Assembly: GCA_964059195.1 (NCBI GenBank)
Contig: CAXKWD010000001.1
Coordinates: forward strand, 159,514,532-159,578,531
Direction of reading: 5' to 3'
Source: Ectobius pallidus
Lineage: Eukaryota > Arthropoda > Insecta > Blattodea > Ectobiidae
Length of the DNA stretch: 64,000 nucleotides
Below, piece by piece: positions 1 to 11,089 of this stretch. The notes below the pieces were generated by a model. It saw only the letters and a list, made by a program, of their open reading frames with translations. It had not been told where the DNA came from and did no database searches. The stretch's first letter is position 1, and every line of letters begins with the position of its first letter. A program made the translations under genes and the position numbers.

Positions 1-315
1 TCCATCCTAGACGACAATGGATTGAACGAAACGCTGGTGGTATTAATTTCAACCTGACAAAGTTTTGTCTCTCCACAAAATATCGATTTCTCAACTGACA
101 AACAAAATATACAAAAAAGTAGACTAAATTAGATATTTTAGGTTTTACAAACCGTTTAGGTATATTTAGGTTTTTATACCCCATTTAGGTATTTTTAGGT
201 ACCACAGAATTAATGTGAGTGAATCCTATGGACATGATTCGAAAAAGTGTATGAGCGCTTTTTGTTTTTGAAGTAAGGAAAAAAATAGGTAAAAACCTAA
301 AAATCCGGTCCCTAG
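1..315. mobile_element. Partial hAT-like element end, cut by window start
   Basis: The stretch is full of short TAGGT/ACCTA motifs and stops at CCTAAAAATCCGGTCCCTAG. Read in reverse, this gives CTAGGGACCGGATTTTTAGG, which resembles hAT terminal repeats. The partner terminus would lie before the window, so neither the inverted repeat nor an 8-bp target duplication can be checked. Assignment is by resemblance only. Confidence 0.35.
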
Positions 316-1136
316 TTATGAGTATTAAATAGCTGTGATAAACAAACTTGTATTGTCAATAAAATAAAAGTACCGGTACCGGTATATTAGAGGTTTGAAG
401 AATAAAATTACTGGCCCGTCCTTGTTATGTTTAGCCTACTTATGAAAACGCATTTTGTATTAAGGTTTTGCCATCTCGAATCCGATTAGATAAAATGTGT
501 CTACTTATTTATCTTGTTTTTATACGTTTCTATTTAGTGCATTATGCGTTTCCTAGCTCTTATTTATACTTGTATGTTCATACAAATTAGTATTTTATAA
601 TAAGTACTGTATATTTCATTAAACATTAGTAGGCCTACTGCCCTTGATATGTGTTTACACAATTGCACCTATTAGCCATTGAGAATGTAACGAATGATTC
701 ATTTGTGAGTGTACCTTGTTAATATACTTAAGCTATAGTGGAAACAAGTTCAAACAGAGGAATGTGTTCAATCTGTTTTCTAGGTTATTTTTATTTTTAT
801 AAATTTTGAAAACTTCTAACGTATTTAATCTCTCCATCTAACTCTCCCCTCTCTTCCTATTTCTCTCTCTTTATTGTTTTGATTTTATTCTCTTCATATT
901 ACACAAGGGGTGCTCATTTGCCATGCGCAGTTACCTAATATCGTTCGGCGCGCATGATGACGTCGCCCGCGAGGGAAATGGTGTAAACATTAACCGTAGC
1001 ACGTGCATTTCATAGTGTTTCCGTGTGAAGTTTTATGTATTATTAGTTTCTTTTATAGCATTATTCGCCAGTCGGTTTCCTCACTATTTGATATGGTCCT
1101 TAAATATTTAAAGTTCATATCTTGTGCTATGGCTGC
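316..1136. other. Unassigned AT-rich interval
   Basis: No coding or repeat structure is recognised. A small CpG-rich island at about 930-1000 contains GATGACGTC and CGCGAGGGAAATGG. A loosely similar string (GATGACGTC, then CGCGAGAAATGG) recurs at 5678-5722, so this may be part of an old dispersed repeat. ACCGGTACCGGT lies near 371-384. Confidence 0.5.
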
Positions 1137-1144
1137 GTGATAAT

Positions 1145-1716
1145 CAGGGCCCGGATTCTGATGACCTAAAATTGTTTGAAAAATTACCTATAAAATGACC
1201 CTAAATTTTAAGGAAAATGATTTAATAACTGTAAAGAATGACCTAAAAACTGATATTTTATTTATAAAAATTATTATTGTACACACAAAATTGTACATAA
1301 TTGTAAAGACTGTAAACGCAGAAAGCATGTTGTAGGTCTAAAAACTTTGTTCTTTGTTCTTGATTGGAGCATTTGAGAAGAAACGTAAGAAAATAGTTTT
1401 TAAAATAGATCCTACAAAAAATGTTGCATTATACTAACCAAGTAATTTATTTAAATATTACCCTATGGGAAAATAAGACGACAAAAAAGTTAATAAACTC
1501 AATGTAAATGCATGAAAATGACTAAATAATGAATGAAATGACATGAAAATGACAAAATAATGACCTAAAAATGCAAAAATGCATAAGATGACAAAAAATG
1601 ACCTAATAAAAATGCATTTATATAATCTAGAGGCCATGATTAGGATTTATCTACAAGTTGACAATGTCTATGCAGCTTCAATAAAAATATGACATGTCAT
1701 TAGAATCCGGGCCCTG
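1145..1716. mobile_element. hAT-type MITE, GGGCCC family, copy 1
   Basis: The element begins CAGGGCCCGGATTCT and ends AGAATCCGGGCCCTG, a perfect 15-bp terminal inverted repeat of hAT type (CAGNG start). It is bounded by identical 8-bp duplications GTGATAAT at 1137-1144 and 1717-1724, the expected hAT target-site length. The 572-bp interior is AT-rich, with many short AAATGAC/GACCTAAAA motifs and no coding capacity. A related 759-bp copy lies at 6158-6916 and shares both terminal regions but has a different middle. Both look like internal-deletion derivatives of a larger hAT element not seen here. Confidence 0.9.
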
Positions 1717-1724
1717 GTGATAAT

Positions 1725-1929
1725 CATAATCACATAGAAGTTTCCAAGTATGATTTAGTGTTTTAGGTTATTAATGAATTAGGATATTTGAGCTTTCTTG
1801 TGAACATTCTTTGCTCAAATAGAGTTCTTTCGTTATGGGCAGGTAATAAGTTTTGTCAAATGCATAATTTACGTAGACAAACAAAATGTATTGACTAACG
1901 TGTAAACCCAGTCAAAATATCCACACTCC
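1725..1929. other. Unassigned interval
   Basis: No gene or repeat structure recognised; ordinary AT-rich sequence. Confidence 0.5.
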
Positions 1930-2037
1930 GCCATTGATTATTACTGTTATTAGTATTTTTATTATTATTTCACGTTAAAAGCATTTTACATAAAGATCGG
2001 CCTTGATGCTTTCCGTTCTAGATACATGTTAGTTTAT
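1930..2037 (+). repeat. Dispersed repeat, partner of 10312-10412 (inverted)
   Basis: About 105 bp match the reverse complement of 10312-10412. The shared block includes TGATGCTTTCCGTTCTAGATAC and an ATT-rich tract beside CCATTGA. Differences are scattered, so this is an old repeat. The family is not recognised. Confidence 0.7.
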
Positions 2038-2741
2038 AAAAAAAATGTATTAAGTAAAATTTGTTTTCTAATTTACTTTTTTCTGTGCTAGCTTTTAACT
2101 CGTATATGAAACATATTTTGCACCATTTGTATATTTTTAGTAAATGTTGTATATTTTCCTCACATGATGTAATTTTTGACCCACTTACAGGATAGATAAA
2201 ATCGTAAAATTTGGCAAAAATATTGGCACATACAACAGCCATAAGTGTAAAACAGTTTGTGATTCTAGCTGCCCCATAAGTAGGCTATGGGAAAACTGGC
2301 CAGATAACCATAACATATTTCACATCTACGACAGTCTAATCAACCACTTATTAACATTGATGTATACTCACTTCCAGTTGAGCTAGAATCTGGAAATTTG
2401 ACAAACTTATAGCTTTTAGCCTATAACCGATGGAAAAATTCCAGGAAGTTAATTTTTTTTATCTTTTCCCCTCCAAAATAAACTTTGAAATTTTAAAACA
2501 GTAGAACAGCATGTTTTTTTGTAGTAAAGGTACGCCTATTAGTTTGTTTTGATTGCAATAGTGTTTAAAAGTAATTTTGAATTAATAGTACCTATAGCTA
2601 TAGCTATTATGATATATATAAGGCTTGATTTATCACCTTTACTTTTGGTTTGACCGTCACATCATTACTCTAAATCATGTATACAGTGTAGGTCTTTACT
2701 GCATTAAAATTCCCGCCCATATTCAGAATCTTGAGCCTCCT
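2038..2741. other. Unassigned AT-rich interval
   Basis: No coding or repeat structure was recognised. A 74-codon minus-strand reading frame overlaps the preceding repeat and has no protein-like character. Confidence 0.5.
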
Positions 2742-2744
2742 TAA

Positions 2745-4412
2745 TAGTCCAGTCAATAAAGATCGTAAAACACCAAATAAAAAAAAAATCGTGTAGCTTT
2801 GAAATTTTGCAGAGTTGTCGGAGGGAGTGTCCTGAACAACATACTAAAAGTCCCTGAAAATGGGGGATGAGCGGGGGGCCCGCAGAAGGTCCCGTTTTTA
2901 GGTTTTTCGCTTATATCTAAACAATGGTGCATCGTAGAGAAAATTTTGCTATATACAAAAATCAATCTGATAAAATTTGCTACAAGTTTCATCCTAAACA
3001 TTTCTTTCTATTCCCAATAGTTTTCGAGCTATCTGCCAGCGAAAATAACAAATTTTCGAAAAAAGCTCTTTCGCCTCACGCTTTTCGACACACTTTGTCT
3101 TCTAGCGCATCAGTCCTTAGGTATACAGAAATGTTCTCATGAACAAAGGTGTAGGGAAATAAATTCACTTTAAAATGAGTTGTCATTTGTTATTTTGTTT
3201 TGAAATGTTCAAAAGTTATAACAATTTAAAGTTTCGTTCAAATTTCGAGATTTCTAAAGAAAACCATATGTCGCACTTTCTCTATATTTAGGGTTTATAT
3301 CTTTGTATATAAGCTGTATGTTGTGTACTTACATCATGGAACTTACACAACCACTGAAGTTGAATTTATTAAAAAACCGATCACGTTACAAGCACAGTAC
3401 ATGTAATGGAAAATACATTATATTCCATGCAAGAAAGAAAAAAAATAGGAACAAAAAATTATGTAGTTTTGAAATTTGGCAGAGATGTGGGGGAAAGTGT
3501 CCTAAACAACATAGTAAAAGTCCCATTGATGGGGGTGAGCGGCGGGTGGGAGGCACTTTTAAATATTTCCCCCAGTTTTCCCTAAATACGCAAATAAAGC
3601 TATGGTTTCTAGCAAAAAACAGTTTATGCGCAATATTAAACTACATAAAAGTTCTTATAAAATGGATCTGAATTATATTTATTAGAAGTAATAGTTCAGG
3701 AAATAGAAGGATATGAAGCAAACCAGTTCTTAGAATAATAGTCGTAATAAAGGTAAACATCACACATAAAACTAATTATTATGATTATTGTTTAAAGCTT
3801 ATAAAAATCACATGGTATGAGTGCACGTTAAAAGAAATATAAATCAGGCCATTAGCTGCTATATTTTTCGTTTAAAATATAATTTGGAAAAATTTTAATA
3901 TTCAGAAATTATAAAACCTACTAGGCCTACATAGTACTTTAAATAAATGTTTAGTTGTCTATTTTTTTCAGTCTCCAATACTGGAATCCTAGTCCATTGT
4001 ATGATAAGTTAGGGTTACATTTTTCTATCTACCGAACACTCAGTATTTATACACATATAGCCTACAACATTGATTAAAGAGTGCCTAAACAACTTATTTT
4101 GCTTGGACGTCATCAATTTTAAGCTCATCTTCTTCTAATGGTATACTGTTTGTGGATGAGCATTTGATACCAGCTTTTCGGCATCCGTATCTTCCACCAC
4201 ACCGAGTTGCACAGTAACAACATATGATGTGCAAATATTCCCAGGAGCCACATAGACAAGTCAACATTTATTTAAAGTAATAGGTGGGCCTACTATTCTT
4301 ACAATTTCTAAATATATCTAATTCCTTACCATCTTTCAAAATACCGATTATTTTTTTTAACGAAACATAAAACGGCTAAGCATTGCAACAAGAACAATAA
4401 TAATAATAACAA

Positions 4413-4443
<31 letters not shown>

Positions 4444-5511
4444 GCAATGAGTTTTATGTGTAACATTAACCATTAGTAAGTACATTTTCCTAAGAACTAG
4501 TTTGCCTTTGGCATAATGCTAATTTAATTATCGTCTGCTTTCTTTTTTGTTAAAAAATATAATACATAGGTGTATGTAAAACAGAATTTCGATAACTGTC
4601 ATACTTCATATCCTTCTATTTCCTGAACTATTAATTCTACAGAAATATCAGTCAGATCAATTTTATAAGAACTTTATGTAGTTTAATTTTGTGCATAAAC
4701 TGTTTTTTGGTAGAACCCATAGTTTTTTGTGTATTTAGAGAAAACTGAGAGAAACGACATTTAAAAGTACCCCCATCCCCCACTCCCGCTCACCCTCTAT
4801 CCATGGGGACTTTTGCTATGTTGTTTAGGACACTTTCCCCCACATCTCTGCCAATTTCAAAACTATATGATTTTTTGTGCGCCTATTTTTCCTTTCTTGC
4901 ATGGAATCTAATGTATTTTCCATTACATGTACTGTGCTTGTACCGTGATCGGATTTTTAATAAATTCAACTTTAATTGTTGTGTGATATTTCTTCACTTG
5001 TTTCATGATGTAAATAAACAATATACAGCTTATATTCAAAGATATAACCCCTAAATATAGAGACAGTGCGATGTACTGTTTTCTTTCGAAATCTCGAAAT
5101 TTGACCGAAACTTTAAATTGTTAGAACGTTTGAACATTTCAAGAAAAAATAACAAATGGCAACTCATTTTAAAGTGAATTTAATTCCCTACAACTTCTTT
5201 CATGAGATTATTGCTGTATACCTAAGGGCTGAAGCGCTAGAAGGCAAAGTGTGTCGAAAAGCGTGAGGCGAAAGAGCTTTTTTCGAAAATGTGTTATTTT
5301 CGCTGGCGGATAACTCGAAAACTATTGGGAATAGAAAGAAATGTTTAGGATGAAACTTGTAGGAAATTTTATCAGCTTGAATTTGGTATATAGCAAAATG
5401 TTCTCTACGATGCACCATTGTTTAGATATAAGCGAAAAACAGGACTAGGACACTCCCTCCGACAACTACTACACGATTTTTTGTTCTATTTTTCGTTCGT
5501 TGCCTGGACTA
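2745..5511. mobile_element. Long-armed fold-back (inverted repeat) element
   Basis: The left arm (2745 to about 3785) is the diverged reverse complement of the right arm (about 4440 to 5511), with a spacer of about 650 bp. The tips read TAGTCCAG and CTGGACTA. They are flanked by TAA at 2742-2744 and TAA at 5512-5514, a possible 3-bp target duplication compatible with a TWA-type (PIF/Harbinger-like) target, though three bases are weak evidence. Within the left arm a block of about 95 bp (near 2786-2885) recurs directly near 3455-3565; the right arm has the inner copy (about 4745-4870) but a deleted outer one (near 5437-5480). Arm differences are scattered and mostly change amino acids in the paired 72-codon frames, so those frames are not coding. 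The spacer carries an ATT microsatellite and a short cysteine-rich reading frame. Confidence 0.75.
4094..4267 (-). pseudogene. 57-codon cysteine-rich C-terminal coding remnant in fold-back spacer
   Basis: The minus strand reads ATG to TAA over 57 codons, preceded in frame by a stop. The middle has regularly spaced cysteines: CCYC, then RCGG, then GCRKAGIKCS. This Cys-rich GCRKAG-KC pattern resembles, from memory, the C-terminal tail of transposon-associated arthropod proteins and CXC-type cysteine motifs. The expected further cysteines are missing and are followed by an acidic tail (LEEDELKIDDVQAK), so it looks decayed. No upstream coding is seen; before the ATG lie stops and an ATT microsatellite. 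It is best read as the last remnant of the gene once carried between the arms. The function is not known. Confidence 0.5.
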
Positions 5512-5514
5512 TAA

Positions 5515-5863
5515 TGTTTCAGCTTATTTCGCACGTAGAGGTTACTGTTTTTATAGAGGCAAATGACAACAATAAGACACAAAAATTGTCTTTGTAATAT
5601 GTTTAATATCGTCACAAATCTACGTACCGGTACTGACTATGCAACTGCTATGTAATAGCTCGATCGTCCCCTCGTGGATGACGTCACACGCTGATGAAGC
5701 AGCCCGCCGCGAGAAATGGCGCTACCTTAGTAGCTTTATATACCTTGATATTACATCTGGTGTGTTTTTGTCATGGAGTTTATGTCCGTTGTTTATTAAG
5801 TGTTTTGCGAATGTAGACTGCTTAAAATATAAAATACTGAATCCCCAACGTTTCTCAACGTGG
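5515..5863. other. Unassigned interval
   Basis: Contains a small GC-richer patch (about 5660-5725) loosely like the patch at 930-1000. No coding region is supported. Confidence 0.45.
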
Positions 5864-6090
5864 TAGTACATAGCCTATACATATTTACGTAAAAAGACAC
5901 ACTTGTAAATAGTTTTTGCCTTCAGGGCCAGACTTACAGCTTCAAAATTGAAAATAATAACCAAATATAAATATTTTGTATAAATATTTAAATAAATAAA
6001 TAAAAAATAAATAAAATAATTAATATGAAACTTATTCTAAAATTCAGGTTAATACTAAGACGTTATATTTCATATTGCAGTAAACTGTTA
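5864..6090 (+). repeat. Direct repeat, partner of 8022-8178
   Basis: Shared strings include GTACATA, TACATATTTACGTAAAA, CACACTT, CCAGACTTA, ATGAAACTTATTC and TTCAGGTTAATA, in the same order and orientation as 8022-8178. The copy here has an extra AT-rich AAATAAATAAAT tract. It is an old dispersed or segmental duplicate of unknown family. Confidence 0.65.
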
Positions 6091-6157
6091 TGTCGTATTA
6101 CTTAGAAGTCGGTCATTTTATTATAAGTAGGCTACCAGAAATATTATTAGTTATTAA

Positions 6158-6916
6158 CAGGGCCCGGATTCTGATGAACCAAAATGTATTGACAAATGAC
6201 CCGAAATTTTAAAGAAAATGACCCGAAATTTTAAAGAAAATGACAATAATTATAAAAAATGACATAAAAAGATATTTTATTTATAAAAAATTATTATTGT
6301 ACACACAAAGTTATAGAGTAATTTGTACGTAATTTTAAAAACTATAAATAACTGTAATGTTGTGAATGATCTTTTCTCACGAAAATTTATACTGGCACTG
6401 AGGCACTGGCGAGTCAAACTTCGGCATTTCCTTTTGTGTTCTGCATTTTTGTTTATTGAAGGTAAACAGTAGTTTGGACTCTCAAATCCAAGCAGGTGGC
6501 AGACTCTGGTGCCAAGTTAATCTAATAAAAATAGTAATATAATACAAAATTTTGGCGTTTCTTTGATTCTCATTTCCGACTGATACATGACAACACTTCA
6601 ACACCGAATTTTTCCTTCTTGCATTAAAAATACAACACTTCAAAGACAGCAGCGCTAGCGACAAAAAATTTAATACACTCAATGTAACTACATGAAAATG
6701 ACTAAATATGGAAGCAAATGACACGAAAATTACAAAATAATGACGTAAAATTGAAATAAATGCCCTAAAAATATAAAATTGCATAAAATGACAAAAAATG
6801 ACCCAATAAAAATGTATTTCTATATTCTAGAGGCCATGATTAGGATTTATCCACAAATTGGCAATGTCTATGCATCATTCATAAAAAGATGACATGTCAT
6901 TAGAATCCGGGCCCTG
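6158..6916. mobile_element. hAT-type MITE, GGGCCC family, copy 2
   Basis: The ends are CAGGGCCCGGATTCT and AGAATCCGGGCCCTG, bounded by identical 8-bp duplications GTTATTAA at 6150-6157 and 6917-6924. The first and last parts of the interior match the copy at 1145-1716, including ATGACATGTCATTAGAATCC at the right end. The middle, about 6350-6660, is present only here and is richer in GC. It may preserve more of the parent element, but no transposase motif could be read in it. Confidence 0.9.
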
Positions 6917-6924
6917 GTTATTAA

Positions 6925-7844
6925 GTATTAACAAATGAATGGAAACCTAAAATATTGCATAATTGTAATATGATTTATGAAACAAAATTGTAACGCTGGA
7001 TATCGCTTCTGATTAAATGTAAGGCAGCTTGTGCTCACATTACCAGTGTAATAAAAGAGTTAAACAGCGACTTCACAAATTGATGAGGTTCGCGGACATG
7101 AAATCTTGTCGAAATGTCTGCAGTAAACGTCAGCTCTATAAGAAATATAGGCGGATGTTATGGAGTTTGTTTTATTGATGTTCTTATGTTTGAATTAGTT
7201 GAGATTTACTGGCGATGCCGCGGGAGGCGCCCCGAGCGCCAGACTTGCCGTCTCCAGGGGCGGCGGAGGGGTAGGAGATCGCTACCAGCTGTTACCAATA
7301 TTATTATCAGGAAGTGTAAGGACTCCACCAAATTATAATATGTTTCTGACTATTTCTAGAGTTAAATGTACATTCAGTGGTCCAATGCTGGATATTGATA
7401 CTAGGCCAGTTTTTCCTTTAGTCTGTTAACTAAAAAATTCGTCCTTCTCTTAAAAAGTAATTTCTTTCTTTCATTGGTTTCTGAATGCATTTGTACCAGT
7501 ATTTTATGTATTATATTTATAGCGTTGTATTTATCTCCGTATGACTTTAGTATTCTTAAATACACATTTTTACGTTCTTAAAAAAATACGAGAACTGTTC
7601 GAGCTATTGCAAGGAACACTTTTTTAAAAGTAGTCTTCAGGGCAAATAAATTTAACAAGGGGCTCCTTGTCATACTTTCAGACGACATTAACTTCGGATT
7701 TAGAGCGATTTTTCTTTTAAATAATGTTGATAATAGGTAGACAATTAAACAGAAAGAAAAGTTATCTCTAATTTAATTTTTTTATTCAGATCTTCCAAAC
7801 ACTGAATATAGTGTAAAACTCAATGTAAGCAGAACCTTAAGCTA
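6925..7844. other. Unassigned interval with one GC-rich patch
   Basis: Mostly AT-rich. Positions about 7205-7290 are strikingly GC-rich (GATGCCGCGGGAGGCGCCCC and following). Two overlapping short frames there have no recognisable domain. It could be a fragment of an old TE or a degraded CpG-rich element. Confidence 0.4.
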
Positions 7845-7969
7845 CTGTCTGGCTGCGAGCTGAAGGCCGAGCTAGCGTTCCCCCACTACCTTACCATGCG
7901 CTTGCATTTACTGTCTATGTCTTTCCCCCACTATGCCACCAGCTCGGCCTTCAGCTCACAGTCAGACAG
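7845..7969. mobile_element. 125-bp near-hairpin MITE
   Basis: The left end CTGTCTGGCTGCGAGCTGAA and the right end, reverse complement CTGTCTGACTGTGAGCTGAA, differ at two positions and continue through GGCCGAGCT. TA dinucleotides flank both sides (7843-7844, 7970-7971), as for Tc1/mariner-type insertions. Only about 65 bp separate the arms. Confidence 0.75.
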
Positions 7970-8021
7970 TAAATCGTTGCGCTACAATTGTTCACAATAT
8001 ACCTAATTGAAATACGCTAGT

Positions 8022-8178
8022 ACATATACATATTTACGTAAAAGGGACACACTTATATGTAATTTGTGTCTTCAGCGCCAGACTTAGAGCCTCAAATATA
8101 AAATAATAAGCAAGATATAAATGTGAAACTTATTCGCTAATTCAGGTTAATATTAAGAGGTAATATGTCACATTACTC
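8022..8178 (+). repeat. Direct repeat, partner of 5864-6090
   Basis: Matches 5864-6090 in order and orientation but is shorter, lacking the AAATAAAT-rich tract. Family unknown. Confidence 0.65.
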
Positions 8179-8950
8179 TTGAATAACAGACATTAAGTTT
8201 CATAATTAAGTATCTTTTCTGATGATTTATGAGCTATATTAATGAGATAAACGAATATGATAGATGTCCTTTAAAGATTATGGTTGTATGAGTGATCATT
8301 ATTTGATAATCACAAAATTATGAAAGAGCATTTCTATATTAAATCATTTATAACATTCAAGTAGAGAAACAGAGCAATTTAATACAGAAAAATATTAAGG
8401 GATAAGAATTAATGGAAGTATGGATAATAAATAATTACGCTTCAAATATCTAAATGATTAATAAAACATTGATGAATCTGATATAAATAAAAATGAAGAA
8501 TGTATACGTGTTGCAATATAATTATTATCTAAACCAGCTATAGGCTATTCCAAACTAAAACCAATATGATAAAAAGCATTTATAATAATCTGACGGAACT
8601 GGTAAGACAATCTAAACAAAACACTTGAAGAACTATAACAAATAAATATAAACGTCTAAAATAGAATAAGTCATGTGGTTTGCTGTACCATAAGAATTAG
8701 GGAAACATTATATTAAAAGTAAAGTTACTGAAAGTAAAAATGAAAACATTAGAAATGCATGTAATTGGATCAACGAAGACAACCTAAAATAGACTTAGTG
8801 AGACATACACATGGACAATTTCTCGCAGAGCCTGTTGTTATGTTTATTTATTTGTTTATTAAATGTTTGTCGGTTTAACTTTTTGGATCATTTCGCGATA
8901 TTACATTAATAATATGGTACTGTTCACGGAGTTGAACAGAGCTACACTTA
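8179..8950. other. AT-rich interval, nothing recognised
   Basis: Very AT-rich sequence with no long frame, no inverted termini and no similarity to the other repeats in this window. Confidence 0.5.
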
Positions 8951-8951
8951 C

Positions 8952-9060
8952 ACTTACATGTTTCCGAAAACCATAGTTTCCTCAAAACCATTTTTCATAC
9001 TGAAACTCGACATCGAATTCCAGGATTGAGCACAATACTTCCTGAAAGTACCGTTTTTAT
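8952..9060 (+). repeat. Fragment of the hairpin-ended repeat family
   Basis: Shares with the full copies at 24421-25464 and 38627-39464 the succession TTACATGTTTCC, AAACTCGAC, CGAATT and ACAATACTTCCT. Only the right third is preserved, and it is diverged. Confidence 0.6.
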
Positions 9061-10311
9061 AATACATAGAAAGGATACAATGGAAAAACAATGATATATT
9101 AATTGCATCGTTATTTGAAATGTGCCTTAATAAATTACTTAACTTTTTCGTATCAATCAATTATTTATTATTCGTCATTTACTCAACGATAAGGAACGTG
9201 GCCTTCTTCATTGTGATCTGTTTGATTAATTTCTTAATCTTATTTTGTGATAGTTATCTGCTAATTTCGGACTGCAATGATGTATAATGTAGAGTCAGGA
9301 AGTTATTTTTTTGCTTGTTATTGTGGAAAGTGTTACCGTAGATAAATAACTCTACGACATTACTTAAGAAATAATTAGTTCACATGTTTTAGCCCAATGA
9401 AATATTTATTATTCACTTAATGCAAAAATACATTATCATAATGAATATGTTTCATTAATAGTTGCACTAGTTATAATGTATTTGGTTTGGATGTTATAAA
9501 GTCAGTTGAGTTGTTTGAAAATTAGACAGCTTTGTTCAAACTCGTTCCACAATAATTTAGCTGGATTAGAAAACTAGTTTTGTAAAGTGATAAAAAAATG
9601 ATAGCCTATTTATTAAAATCTCGATACATAGAATGAAATATAATTTCATCCATTTTTATGGTTTACATTAATACACTTCTTAAAAACCCTAACAGGTTAA
9701 CAGAATATTTGTAATAATATGATTTACATTTGTTTAAAAACTCTTAATTTTCATAGTTATATATATGTAATTTAAAAAATGTTAATTTTATATTAATAGG
9801 AAGCTTCTGAATTTTTCTTTACCTGACAGGTATCTTCGTAGCATTTTTTGCAAAAAAAATCTAGGCTAGATTTAGAATTCATAAATATTTAAACCATAGA
9901 CAAGAGGTAAATGCAAGCAAGATAGAGTTAGAATTTCAAAAAACTGTCATATTTCAGGAACCTAAAAACTTATATTTTATCCCTAGTGAAAATATAAGGT
10001 CGGCAGAGAACTTACACATGACGCAACAGATACCGGAAGCCAAGAAGATTTTATAATATAAGGTTAATTTATGATTATATCACTCCTACCTTGTAGAAAA
10101 CCGTATACTTTTTATGTGTGAGTGACAATACACTTTTAGTATTAGAGGCTCAGTCAGTTCACATTGGCCTCAGAACGGAAACATTATCAGACACTATCCT
10201 GATAAGGATTATAGAGTTTAAAGCGAAATAAATGGTGCAAAACTACGTTGCACAAACTTTCTCGCATATACGTGTTAAAGGCTAAATTAAATTTTACGTA
10301 TTACATTTTCA
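9061..10311. other. AT-rich interval, nothing recognised
   Basis: No coding region, RNA gene or clear repeat could be supported here. Confidence 0.5.
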
Positions 10312-10412
10312 TAAAACTAACAAGTATCTAGAACGGAAAGCATCAGGGTCGATCTTTATGTTCAATGCTTTTACCGTGAAATAAAATAATAATAATAATA
10401 ATAGTCAATGGC
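10312..10412 (-). repeat. Dispersed repeat, inverted partner of 1930-2037
   Basis: Carries GTATCTAGAACGGAAAGCAT and then AATGCTTTTACCGTGAAATA, the reverse complement of the block at 1930-2037, followed by an AAT run and TCAATGG. Confidence 0.7.
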
Positions 10413-10445
10413 AGTAAAACTGCATATTATTAGTACTACTACTAC

Positions 10446-10927
10446 GGGAAAATTCAAATATAAGTCGCACCTTGGGATGAGTCGGTCCCACCCAACCTAT
10501 CCTCACCGATGAAGTTTCTTTTATACCACGATCTAGCGAATTCTTCTGTCCTAGTATTATGAAGAAACTCGTGACTGGACGTTGGAGGTGTGACGTCTTA
10601 CCGCTAGACGAGAGGTGGCAGGCTGACAAACCTTGCGGGAGATATAATATGCCACATTTTCGAAACCTACAAACAGTGTATCGTACATTATTCGAAAATG
10701 CAAGGGCGCTTCGCTACGGCTGCCGCCTCCGCTTCGCGCACTTAACTATGTGGTTAGTGTTATGCATTATTTAGCTATGTGAACAGGTGGATACAAGACA
10801 CTTGCGACAATATACAAGGGCAGTTGGTCACTCTGCTTCGCTCAGAAACAAAATACATCACACAGTCCGTGCAAATGTGAATATCGAATGGGGGAGCTTA
10901 AGGGGCGACTTATATTTGAATTTCGCC
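10446..10927. mobile_element. Inverted-repeat element inside an ACT microsatellite
   Basis: The left end GGGAAAATTCAAATATAAGT and the right end (reverse complement GGCGAAATTCAAATATAAGT) share about 20 of 23 terminal bases, then CGC. Both sides are flanked by ACT repeats, so the target duplication cannot be told from the microsatellite. The 482-bp interior has open frames of 71-74 codons without recognisable motifs. ATAAGTCG-type ends recall pogo/Tigger-like elements, but this is a resemblance only. Confidence 0.65.
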
Positions 10928-10941
10928 ACTACTACTACTAT

Positions 10942-11011
<70 letters not shown>
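10928..11011 (+). repeat. (ACT)n microsatellite
   Basis: About 28 ACT units with one interruption (ATT) near the left end. It begins directly at the right end of the inverted-repeat element. Confidence 0.95.
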
Positions 11012-11012
<1 letters not shown>

Positions 11013-11089
11013 AGGTTATATTGCACGCTTTAACTGCATGTAGGTCATATCACGTGTTTAGTATGTTTGCGTGAACCATTAGTCTATAT

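Noticed and set aside
2924..3142. Pair of 72-codon frames (2924-3142 plus, 5200-5418 minus) with very similar products
   Set aside because: They are the same stretch of the two fold-back arms. Most differences between them change amino acids rather than being synonymous, so there is no sign of coding constraint.
10787..11014. Frame ending in a long run of threonines
   Set aside because: The threonines are the (ACT)n microsatellite.
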